NCBI GenBank assembly: GCA_943736015.1
Contig: OX031062.1
Location: forward strand, 57,028,962 to 57,092,961
DNA from: Tridacna crocea
Lineage: Eukaryota; Mollusca; Bivalvia; Cardiida; Cardiidae
Reading direction: 5' to 3'
Length of the DNA: 64,000 nt
In this document: positions 32,640-44,200 of the stretch, piece by piece
Position numbering within the stretch: the stretch's first letter is position 1
Layout of the letters: every line of letters starts with the position of its first letter
Notes under the pieces: generated by a model
Database searches by the model: none
Told to the model about the DNA's origin: nothing
Seen by the model: the letters and a program-made list of their open reading frames with translations, nothing else
Position numbers and translations under genes: made by a program

Positions 32640-32695
<56 letters not shown>

Positions 32696-32774
32696 CCCTT
32701 CTCTCTCTCTCTCTCTCTCTCTCTCCCCGCTCTCTGTCTCTCTTCATCCTTGTCTCTCCCTCTCTGTCTCTCTG

Positions 32775-32822
<48 letters not shown>
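32627..32822. repeat. (CT)n microsatellite, ~195 bp
   Basis: Compound CTCTCT tract with TCCCCC, TGTCTC and TCATCC interruptions. It gives spurious Arg-Glu or Ser-Leu frames. Confidence 0.95.
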
Positions 32823-32993
32823 CATATCACTGCATTGTGCATTCTGATCTTGATCTCTACTGTCAGCAATAGCTTTTAAAGTTTCGCCATCGCAATGTTT
32901 GTGTTTTTACTATTACGCTTTGTATTCTTTTTAGCAGTTTAAATCTTTTGCTGTCGACAAAATGGATCTTGCTTTTTGCCATCTTAACCCTTT

Positions 32994-33212
32994 ACTCCAT
33001 AGATACTCATTTCTACATATTGCTTGTAGGAGCCTTTGGAAAACATTGTGGCAAAAGGTGAAATTGCTCGTGACGAGCAATTTCACCTTTTGTCACAATG
33101 TTTTCTATGCTATCAAAAGGTGTCATTTACACACAAGAAACGGCTTCATCCTTGCTGTCATTTAGGGTTAATTAGAGATGCCATAGAAATGCCATATGGG
33201 GTAAAGGGTTAA
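32994..33212 (+). mobile_element. TTAA-hairpin MITE, subfamily 3
   Basis: Complete with TTAA both ends and perfect stem, apex GCTCGTGACGAGC. Confidence 0.92.
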
Positions 33213-33222
33213 TGGTCAAATA

Positions 33223-33434
33223 TTAACCCTATGGCTGCTTATCGTGAACTGCTGACCTTTTGCGGGCAGTTTAGATCAAGATCAGACTACACAGAACGTG
33301 CAGTCTGATCTTGGATCTACATGGTCCGATAAGGAGATTTTATTCCCCAAAACATACCTTTGACATAAGAATATTTGGGGTGTTACTGTCGAATTGAACA
33401 TTTCATTTTAGTTACTTTGTAGGATAAGGGTTAA
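33223..33434 (+). mobile_element. GATCTTGATC-hairpin MITE (complete)
   Basis: TTAACCCTATGGCTGCTTATC to GTAGGATAAGGGTTAA. Stem AGATCAAGATCAGACTACAC...GTGCAGTCTGATCTTGGATCT. It also ends in TTAA plus CCCT, so it may use the same transposition machinery as the main family. Confidence 0.8.
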
Positions 33435-33438
33435 CATC

Positions 33439-33641
33439 AGGACCCGTATTCAGCAACCACTCTTGAGAATATTCTTAGTTCTATTCTCCAAGGTTTCCAA
33501 AATTTGTAAGTAACACAACTTCTGATTGGCAAAACCGAATGGTTTAGCCAATCAGAAGTTGTGTTACTTACAAATGTAGAAAATTCTGGAGAATAAGACA
33601 AAGAACGTTCTTAAGAATGGTTGGTGAATACGGACCCAGGT
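33439..33641. mobile_element. palindromic MITE (GGACCCGTATTCA), complete
   Basis: GGACCCGTATTCAGCAACCA to GGTTGGTGAATACGGACCC; nearly the full 200 bp is one imperfect inverted repeat with AACACAACTTCTGATTGGC at the centre. Confidence 0.85.
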
Positions 33642-33739
33642 TGCGGTGGGTATTTGTGAAGTTTGTGGTACGAAAAAGCTAGTCAAAGCGACACTGGCTC
33701 TGAAAAACCTCAATCGACGGTCTAATGAAGAGAAATTGC

Positions 33740-34015
33740 CCTCCCTTACAAAATGACCCAGTTCATTATTCTACGTAGAGAAATGATCACCCAAGAAGTC
33801 ATTTCACTACGTAGAGAAATGACCCGGGTCATTATTCTACGTAGAGAAATGAACCCAGAAGCCAATTCACTACATAGAGAAATGACCTGGGCCATTATTC
33901 TACGTAGAGAAATGACCCAAGAAGTCATTTCTCTACGTAGAATTGTGACCCGGCTCGTTCCTCTACGTAGAGAATGGCTCATGGGTCATTTTGTAGGGGA
34001 AGGTCATTTTTCTGC
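33740..34015. repeat. TACGTAGAGAAATGAC palindrome array
   Basis: Alternating direct and inverted ~32-bp modules (TCATTATTCTACGTAGAGAA, GAAGTCATTTCACTACGTAG), bounded by CCTCCCTTACAAAATGACCC and its inverse GGGTCATTTTGTAGGGGAAGG. Confidence 0.88.
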
Positions 34016-34160
34016 ATTACAACAGCTCTAAATACAATCATTTAAAAAGTAAACATAATTTTCTCATTGTGTAGACTTGATTACACAAGTAGACGATACA
34101 TAGATAAATGATCAGACCGTCTGCAAAAGTCCCTTGTTTTTTCCCATGGCGACAAAATTA

Positions 34161-34387
34161 TTAATTCATTACCAAACGACAATATTTTAGGCTTGTCCAA
34201 ATCGAAAGCATTTGCAGACGACAAAATAAAGTGACTGAAATTTTGATATTTGTTTTGTGAAGAGTTGAAAACGTTGTGGGAAAAGGAGGAAATGCTGGTT
34301 ATCAGCATTTTCTCTTTTTCGCACAATGTTTTCTAAAGGCTTTAATTTCAGGGTTTTTATCTCAGGGTCGTCAAGAGTAATGGGTTA
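34161..34387 (+). mobile_element. TTAA-hairpin MITE, subfamily 1
   Basis: TTAA both ends. The TTTCAGGG block near the right end is duplicated with loss of the GGGATTGTGTGG block. Confidence 0.88.
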
Positions 34388-35040
34388 AAAGGGTTAGGTG
34401 ATGAGAAGATTTTAGATTTTGACATATGACAAGGGAAATAACTTTACTAATTTATATGTGGAAATATTTGAGTTATTTTTCCTACAAAAATTATATATGT
34501 GGGATTAGAGCAAATCTGTGCTGAAAGGATATGTTTCCAGAGATAAATCATACATCTCCCTTTACATTTTTCTTTTTAATGAAACACTTTTGCAAAGCAC
34601 TAGAGAACATTTTTATTTAACTACTTTTTTTTAAAAGTAGTCGATCTAAGTAGTGTTTGCATAGCTACTTATAAGTAAATGATTTATCATTACGAGGCGT
34701 ACCCATGCAGAAAAGACGGTATAGTATGGATTTTGTAGATGAATATGTGTAGACACAAAGTTTTTGACCATTCTTGCAAGTGCAACACCTATGACTAGGG
34801 ATAGACATATAAGGGCATGTTCAGCAAAACACATGTATGTTTGTTTACATGAACAGCTGATGACCTAAATATAGAAATTATTGACCCTTGACCTATCTTG
34901 GATATCGGATAATGTCTTAACTTAGCAACAGTAAAATGGAACTTAAAAGTTTGTCACTTAAGTGTCCACTTTTTCGCCTAAATTCATTGGAAACAAATTT
35001 ATGTGAAAAATGTAACAAACAAAAAATATAATTTTGATAA
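34388..35040. other. UBE2H upstream sequence, no repeat recognised
   Basis: Unique-looking AT-rich DNA. No exon with known similarity. Confidence 0.45.
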
Positions 35041-35189
35041 AGTAGGAAAATTACAATGGGTGGAGCTTGAAGTCACGTGGGCCCAACGTCACCTAAATAT
35101 CACCCAACGTCCGCCATATTTGTTTTTGTTTTGAGCAAGTCCCAGCAGCTGATCATTTTGACGTTTGTGGCCTAGAGGGAGGCATAAGC
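35041..35189 (+). promoter_or_regulatory. UBE2H: putative UBE2H promoter / 5' UTR
   Basis: GC content rises just before the start codon. Visible motifs: CACGTG E-box (35074-35079), an ACGTCA half-CRE (~35087), and GTCCGCCATATTT (~35109-35121), whose complement AAATATGGCGG resembles the YY1 site often found near initiation sites of housekeeping genes. Motif function is inference; the transcription start is not determined. Confidence 0.4.
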
Positions 35190-35242
35190 ATGTCGTCTCC
35201 AAGTCCAGGGAAACGACGAATGGACACAGATGTTGTCAAACT
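35190..35242 (+). CDS. UBE2H: UBE2H coding exon 1
   Basis: ATG in AAGCATGTC context encoding [17 protein letters not shown] plus two bases of Leu18. Donor CT|GTATCC. The start matches the conserved E2 H N-terminus. Confidence 0.95.
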
Positions 35243-38200
35243 GTATCCTTTTCAATGTTATAGATTATGATTTTGAAAATGACGCAAGTGTTTCTTGATA
35301 GAAGGAAATACGACCGATATGCAATGAATTGCAGGTCAAACTTGGCTGTCAAACTGGTATGTAAATTCTACGCAGTTGGAAGCGCAGCTTTACTTGGTCC
35401 TGCATGGACGAACTTTGACTGCTTATTTGGTTTGTTTGATTGATATTAAAAAGGAAGCATTAATAAAAATGTGTCGATGGCTTCCAGACTCTTTCCTTGA
35501 TGGTGTGATTGGATGGGTTGGCAGTTGGTTTCACGACACATCAATCTGTAGGAATTTGCAGTTTTACCACGGAACAAAAGTGTGTTTACTTTATGAATTT
35601 AGTGCATGTTATAACACACAACGACTTGAATTTTCTGCTTTGTACACAATTATTTTGAAAACAAAGAATAAGGATGATATAATCAGGCATGACTTGAAAT
35701 TACCAAGATCTATATATAGAAGTTCATGTATTTATATGTGATGTGTATTTATATGTGATGTTACTGTAGTGATAATAGGAAGAATATACATTTCAAGCTT
35801 TTGGGATAACTTGTAGGGTACTGTCTGATACCAGCCACACCCTTACTTTGGAAACTACTTCTAAGGCATTAGAAGTGGTTTCAGAATCGATAGATGATCA
35901 AGAAAAGTAGCTCCTCAAAATTCATCAGATCAGGGCTCTAAGTGCTAATCTGTTGTATTGATGTCCAGTGGTCAGAGTTGCACATTTGGAAAGCACCAGC
36001 CATTTAGAATAACAGCAAGGCTGAAGACGTTCCCTATGTGTATATGACACCTATGAAAAGCATAGAAAATATTGTGACAAGCAATTTCGCCTTTTGCCAC
36101 AATGTTTTCCAAAGGCTCCTACAAGTAATGCGTAGTGTGTATATCTAAGGAGAAAAGGGTTAAATTGTTACCTAGCGACAATAATGCAGGTTGTCCAAAT
36201 CAAAAGCATTTGCAGATGACAAAATAAAAGAGACTGAAAATTTGAAATTTGTTTTGTGAAGGGTAGAAAACATTGTGGGACAAGGAGAAAATGCTGGTAA
36301 CCATTTCCCATAGTGTTTTCTAAAGGCACCTTTCTCAGGATCATCAAAAGTAGGGATTGTGTGCCAATGGGTTAAGATAGAGGGCCTGGTTTCAATTCTT
36401 GGCCTGTCTGCTCTCTTTACATAGGAAATTACTTCAATACCTTCCTGGTAAAAATTTTGATGTTGACATGGATATCTAGGGTTGCATCAGCTTCCTGAGC
36501 TCCTTCTTTCATTAACCTGTATTTTCCCTTTTTCCAACTCATAATTGCTTAACTCTTTACCACTAGACAAATTTCAGACTGGTTCAAATTGAACGCATTT
36601 GCAGATGACAAAAGTGACTGAAAAATTTAAATTTGTTCTGGGAAGGGTAGAAAACACTGTGTGAAAAGGAGAAAATGCTGGTTACCAGCATTTTCTCCTT
36701 TTCCTACAGTGTTTTCAAAAGGCTTCTTTCTCAGGGGCATAAAAAGTAGGGATTGTGTGGTAATGGGTTAAGAATTAAACACGCCCCAATGGTAAACATA
36801 CTTGGAAAGCATTTAGCAAGAAAAGAACAAAATAAATTGTACGAGGTTGTACTGACAATATTACAAATCGTAAACAATATTTCAACTAACTTAAACTGTT
36901 ACCATAAAGTCCAGAGAAAAAATTCTTCAAGAAAAAATGCAAAGAAAAGCACTGAAGAGAAGAAGAAATGCTGGTAATCAGGGTTTACTTGTTTTCCTAG
37001 TTCATTTCCTGCCCTTTTGAAAAAAATCTGTAATGGAAGCCACATCCGACACTATGGTCGGCAAATGTTATTTGAAATTTTTGTGATATGACGAAGGCTT
37101 TTAAAGATTGCACTTGTGACTTTGAAGTCATACAAAGCTCATACATGCTGATTGTGTTGAATCTAAAATGCAGGTTTCATTGAACTAGAGATTGTCATGC
37201 CGTAGTATAGTTCTACAAATAATCCTTCAGTCCATTTTCAAGATATTCACAGTCACGTTAGTATATAACAGTGTGATGGTACATGTATTAGGTTTAAAAA
37301 GTATATCATATATGTTGAAAAAAGATGTCACTGACTGATTTCTAAATACTGATTTATGCACAATTTTATATGTTTGGAAGGCTCAAAACAGGGATACAGA
37401 CTTAATCACAGAGGATGCTGGACAAATGCTGGCAAGACAGTCTTGTGCAACATGTTTTCTTTGCAAGACTTTCCTGAGTTTCGATGATTTGATTTTCAAA
37501 TCTTGCTTAGATATTTACTGTTGAGAAGAAATAAAATTTCATGACTTTCAGGGAACATCCCCTCCCCCTACAAAAGAAAGGATATTTTCTGTTCCATTTT
37601 TTTTTTTTACAACTAGGGACTAAGTCTTCCATTGAATGAAGATCCATGGTGTAACACTCGATAAGAGATCTAGCAAAGAGTAGCACTACATTTGTAATGC
37701 AACAGCAAGAGTGTGTGTCCATAAATTGCTAACAAATTTTCAGTGTTATGTGTTTTACCATTGTAAGCCTGTATGAGATACCATGCTATGATGTGTGTTT
37801 GAAAAATCTGTCATCAGGTAAAAAGATCACTAGGATTCAGGAAAGAAATCAGAATCACAGAAAAGTTAAATTCAGCTATAGGTTGATTCTTCAAATTTTT
37901 CACTGCTGTACACCTTAACAGATTCCAGTATTGAAAGTAAACATGAAGTAACCATCCTTGGGGGACTCAATGAGTTTATAGTCAAGTTTTATGGACCAGC
38001 TGGCAGTATGTATAAATATATATTGAGATGATACTTTAAGCCCATACCACACAGTAGAATTTTAAACGTGTCCAAATTGAAAACATTTGCAGACGACATT
38101 TTCAAAGTGGCTGAAATTGCAATGCAATTGTTCTTAGATTAGATGTTGGATAGAGTAGAAAACTTTGTAGGAAAGGGAGAAAATGCTGGTTATCAGCATA

Positions 38201-41200
38201 ATCTCCTTTTCCTACACAGCAAATTAAAAGCTTTTGCAGACGACAAAATAAAAGTGTCTGAAAATTTGAAATTTGTTTTGTTTTTTGCTGGGCGGGGATT
38301 CAAACCCAGGGCTTCAGGAATACTGTTTCTGCACTCAAACCAACTGAGCCACCAAACCACATGTCGATGTGGCCACATGATATATCACCAAATACCTGTA
38401 TTCAGCTACATTTACATTTACATCTATCTGTGGTATGGACCAGTATACATACTTCATATAAATAAATCTCTCTGACTCGTGACGTGGTGGTTGTAGGTGC
38501 AACAACTTGTTGAGGCAAGCCTCCTTTCCAGTGATTTTTCCCAGCCTCTCTTCCCAGATCATGGTGAAAAATTAGTCAGTGGCTTGAAAAGAAAGTTGTT
38601 CCAGTGCTTGTGTTAGAAAGACAGGAAACACATTTGTAGGTGTGCAGACCGCTGTTATATGAAAGAAGCAGCTAAAACAGCAACAAAATTTTGGACCATA
38701 CCAAACTGAACACTGTTGAATGCAGCCATGTGAATAGCTAAAATGATTATTTCTGTCTTTGATAGGGTAGAGAACATTGAGAAAAAAGGATAAAATGCTG
38801 GTTACCAGCATTTTCTCCTTTTCACACAATGTTTTCAGAAGCCCTCCTTAAGAGTCTTGAAAAACCAGGGATTGTTTGGTTAGTGGTTGAACTCCAATTA
38901 TAGTTCTAAACAAATCCCTCAAATTTATACCTTTGTCATATATATGTCGTAGGCCAGATTGGAATCCAGGCAGATCCGGAATCGGCCTAGGCAGATCTGG
39001 AATCTGCCTAGGCCAAACTAGAATTCTAGTTTGGTCTAGACCAAAATAGAATTCCTGTTTGGTCTAGGCAAATTCCAGATCTGCCTAGGCCAAATGAGAA
39101 TTCCAGTTTGGCTAGGCAGATACAGGATCTGCCTAGACCAAATTGGAATCTTTTCTTTCTTTGGAATCTTTTCAGTAAATACCCAACATAACACAAAAAA
39201 AGCATTTCTTTATCACTTGAATTTTGATTTTTACACCTTTTATGTAAATGCTTTATTAAGTAAACACTTATACAAAAGGAAAAAAAAAGTAGTTAGTTAC
39301 AAATTTATCCTCATTCTTCTGTTTATGTAGTTCCCAACTTAAATCATATATTTTGTAGGAAGTGTAGACAAAGATTACAGATTGGACTTTTGTCTACATA
39401 ATAATATTATTATTATTATAATTATTATTATTTGGGCATTTATTATTCATGAACAAAGCAATTAATTACAATGAATTATTTCAAAAACAAAAAATGGTTT
39501 AGTAAATGTGACCCTTCATGTAAAAAAGGACCATCTAGAAACTGCAATAAATATCGACACTGGTCAGATTACACTGACTGCATTGGCTGACCAAGACTGA
39601 AATTTCACTTCACGTAGATTTTCTGTAGATGATATGTTTACCTATCTAATAAACAGTGATATGTTTGAAAATATTAACCGAGATATATGTACAGTTACAC
39701 TGTCTGTGATCTCTCTAATTTCATGTAAAGGGTAGCCAGATGGTCCCTGTATGTGTGATTGGTCAAAAAGATACCACACATTCATACCTTTACAGCTACA
39801 TGTAACTATTTTTGCAATTAACCCTTTACCAGACGACAAAATTTTAGCCTTGTCCAAATTGCAAGCACTTGCAGACAACGATTTCAATGTGGTTAAGATT
39901 GAGCATTTTTTCTTGGTAAGGTAGAAACTATTGTGGGAAAAGGAGAAAATGCTAGTTACCAAAATTTTCTTCTATCCACATAATGTTTTCAAAAGGCTCC
40001 TTTCCCAGTTTTAAGAGTCAGCATTGAGTGGTAAAGGGTTATCAATATTTTCACAATTTCAACTTTCACTGGTCTTCACACATCATAATTATACTTGTGC
40101 CAGGTAGACAGGTTGACCCATCACATATTATAAATTACCATTTATTGGGAAAAGATATAAAGAAAATACAGTATGAATGATTCTCCTTTTCCCATCATAA
40201 TTTCTACCAGATTTATTAATCATTTTTCTCATTTTGACAATATCAGTCCTGCAAAAAAAATAAATAAATAAAACAGGTTTACAAATACAACTCTGTGGTA
40301 GAATTCTTAGGAAATTACACACAAAAAAAATCTCCTTTTCCAACAATGCTTACTACTTTATTATTGGATTATTTCTTTCTATTAATCAAACAGATCCACA
40401 TATGTTTACAACTAAGATGTATTTCTAGTTAAAGCATTATCTTTTTTTCCCCATTTGCTCCACTTCCTACATTTTTTCCTGCTAAAATGCAAAACATTCA
40501 ACACTAAGTCTTACTTTGAATTTCTGATGAGCAACCCCTTTTATTTTTGGGTTTAAATTAAAAATTCCAATTTGGTCTAGGCAGATTCTGGATCTGCCTA
40601 GCCAAACTGGAATCCTAATTTGGTCTAGGCAGATCTGGAATCCGTCTAGACCAAAGTAGAATTCTAATTTGGTCTGGACCAAAATAGAATTCCAATTTGG
40701 TCTAGGCAGATTCCGGATCTGCCTAGATTCCAGTTTGGACTACGACATATACATTTACTTTTATATCAACAATATGACATTTTAAAAAAGCTATGACCTT
40801 TCAGAGGAATATAAATTGTGAAATTTTTGTAAATTAATATATATATAGTGATTTAAAAATCTTCCTGTACTTTGTTATAAGGCCTAAGGTTACAAATTCT
40901 TGTAGTTTTATCTAGTGGACCTCTACCTAGGATACCCAAGTTATAGCCCTTGGGTCAAATTTGGCCTTGCCCCAATCTTACATAGTGAAAATTTTTAAAC
41001 ATTTTGTCGTACCTAGCCATGATAAGGCCTAAGGCTACCAATTCATGTAGCTTCATGAAATAAATGTCAACATTTCTTTTTCTAAATTATAGCCCAGGGA
41101 TCAAAATAGGCCCCATCCGTGAGGTCACAAGTTTTACAGGGACCTATGTAGTGAAAACTTACAAAATCTTTCTGTACCAAGCCATAAGGCCCTAAACTAC

Positions 41201-44200
41201 CAAATTTTGCATGATGCTTTATCTAGGGTGTCTACCAAGAGGGCCAATACTATAACCATTGGATCAAGTTTGGCCCCGCCCCCAGTGGTCATAAGTTTTT
41301 CATGGGCTTATAAAATGAACACTTGAGAAATTCTCTAGGACTTTACCATTAGGCCCAGGTATTGGTATGGGGCTTCATCTTGTGGACCTCTACCAGGATT
41401 CAAATGATTATAACTCTATGGTCAATAACTGCTTTGCCATGGGGTCATAACTTTCTTTTGGTATTTTGAAACCAATTGGCCAATATTGTAATGTTTGGCA
41501 TATAGATTTTATTTATTAACCCTTTCCCAAACGACAAAATTTTAGGTTTGCCCAGATGGAAAGCATTTGCAGATGACAAAATAAAAGTTACTGAAAATTT
41601 GAAATTTGATTTGTGAGGGGTAGAAAACATTGTGGGAAAAGGAGAAAATGCTGGTTTCCAGCATTTTCTCCTTTTCCCACAATGTTTTCCAAAGAGATCT
41701 TTCTCAAGGGCGTCAAAAGTAGGGATTGTGTGGTAATGGGTTAACCAGTGGAGTGATACAGGGCCATCACGACCCTCTTGTTGAAAACCCATTAATTCTT
41801 TTATGCTGCAAATTTTACATTCTTTAAAAAATCATTGAAGGGAAAAGAATAAATGGGAGTTGCAAGTAATAACTCTCTTTTCACCATCTCTTTTCTGTAT
41901 TCTAGAATATGATTTTTTCTTTCCATCAAGTGTATCTCTCCTTGGTGTAACTTGTAATCTATTGGTGTTGCATATATATATCAACTTTTTACTAGGTTAA
42001 AAAATTTAAGACCTTCTGTTTTAAAAGATGACAACAGAGTATAATTCAGTTACAGGATTTATCTTTTAATCCTTTACTAAACAATCACTTGTTTTTACGA
42101 CCCCAAGATAGAAGCCTTTTGAAAACATTGTGAGAAAAGGAGCAACAATGCTACTGAAAATTATATTGTGGACAGAGTTGATAACTTCATGCAAAAGAGA
42201 GCCAGTGCTACTGAGAACTATCTTGTGGGCTTGAATATGAGAAAGAATTACTCTTACCTTGGCCAGTAGGGGTCCTCAGCTAACATCTGATGCCAGTAGA
42301 GTCAGTCTTTACCAGACGATAAAATTTTAGACTTACCCAAATTGATAACATCTGCAGACAGCAATAGAACTTCACATGTTGCATAAAAGATGGGACATGT
42401 CTCTGAAATTGTTGAAAACTTTGTCTGGAAGGAGAAAATATTAATTAGCTCTTTACCACACAAGAAAATTTAGGCCAGTCCAAATCGAAAGCATTTGCAG
42501 ACAACAAAATAAGTGTGATTGAAATGTTGAAATTTGGTCTGAGAAGGGTAGAAACATTGTGGGAAAAGGAGAAAATGCTGGTTACCAGCATTATGTTTTC
42601 AAAAGGCTTCTTTCTTAGGATCGTTAAAAGTCAGGATTGTGTGGTAAAGGGTTAACTGAATTGTAGCATTTTCAACATTGTTTTTATCATCATGTTTTAT
42701 GAGGTTTGCCAAAACACAGAGATGTTTGGTAAAGGGTTAAAAGAGCAAAGCAAGAGAGATCATGTGAAAAACATATTGATTTGTTTTAGCTCCCTGCTGC
42801 TTAAGCCCGTCAGCTCCATTGTGTTTTGTGTGAAATCATCTGGGCTCATCCCAATGACAAGCATCTTTGCGAAGGTCATAGTGTTTTTATGATGTGGCTA
42901 CATTATACATTATTAGCTCCACTGGCCAAAGCGCTGCAAGCTTATTTCATGGTCTTTGTCTCTTGTGTGCCCAACTACTGGTGTGTCTGCTTAGGCTAGC
43001 TTTCATGAGCATATTGTGCCGAATGTCAGATGTGATAAGTTGTGTTGTAGTGGTGCATGTGCCATGCACATAGATGAGTCAACAGTTGGCCTGGCTGAGG
43101 TTGTATTTTCCACAAAACCTTCTTGAAAGTTTGATGAACGTTAAGAGAAAAGATTCAAACTTGGTGATGTTTGATGAAAATCTGAGTCACTGCAGATGCT
43201 ATGCCAAATCAATGAAATCTTGTAGAGACAATATATGCTACAATATTTTTAGGGTCTTTGATTGATATCCAAGCTACTGTGAAATATGGAATAATTGAAT
43301 GAAAGACAGAAAGTTGAGTTATGGAATACTTCTTTTAAGTCACTAGTTAGAGGCTTTTTTTCCCATTCGATGAATATGAAAATTTGTCATGATGAATGTA
43401 TGATTAGGTCATTTAGGTCGTTGCAAAATCTGAAAACTCCAGATGCCGCAGTTTTGTCAAATCTTAACCAAACTTTATTACATAAGAGTCTTGATCATTG
43501 CCATGTTGAACTTCAAGTGAGATTGTATCCATACGGTTTTCAGACCAAATTAATTTTTGAAACTACACATCCTCAGTTTTCATTGGATCAAGATGACGCT
43601 TTATTACATTGTTTGTGTCCTGGACGTTCAATAAGAATGTTAAAAAGCTGATTTTAGCAATTAATTCATTACCAAATGACAAAATTTTAGGATTGTCCAA
43701 TTCAAAAGCATTTGTAGACGACAAAATAAAAGGGATTGAAAAATTGAAATTTGTCTTGTGAAGGGTAGAAAACAATGTTGGAAAAGGAGAAAATGCTGGT
43801 TACCAGCATTTTCTCCTTTTCCCATGATGTTTTCTTAAAGCTTCTTTCTCAGGGGCATCAAAAGTAGGGATTGGTGGTAATGGGTTAATAATGTTAACCA
43901 GGGTTCATTAATGTTAGGAATAACTGAACCTAGTATAATTTTTTTATCAGATTGCTTTATCGTATTTTCCTGCTCAGGGAAATAATTTTACGATGCTGGA
44001 TAGCATTTTTTGATCACTGTAAAGCATGGCATAATTATGTTGTTCTTGCAGACAGCATAGATCAGAATAGGCTTTTTCTCTATCTAAATAGTCCCACTTG
44101 GTGAATTTTGAACTGTAAAAGCAAAAAGACCAGTGGTTCAGATATGATAGTTCTGTCACTTTCAGTGCCAGTTGTTGCTCCCTTGCTACATAAACCAGTA

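Noticed and set aside
32592..32847. Arg/Glu-rich or Ser/Leu-rich protein
   Set aside because: Pure translation of a (CT)n microsatellite.
35376..35741. 121-codon open frame in UBE2H intron 1
   Set aside because: No recognisable domain, no conserved motif, and it begins shortly after the exon 1 donor; the known E2 H sequence is complete without it.
43295..43651. 118-codon open frame in intron 2
   Set aside because: No domain recognised, and it lies inside a probable dispersed repeat (42912-44232).
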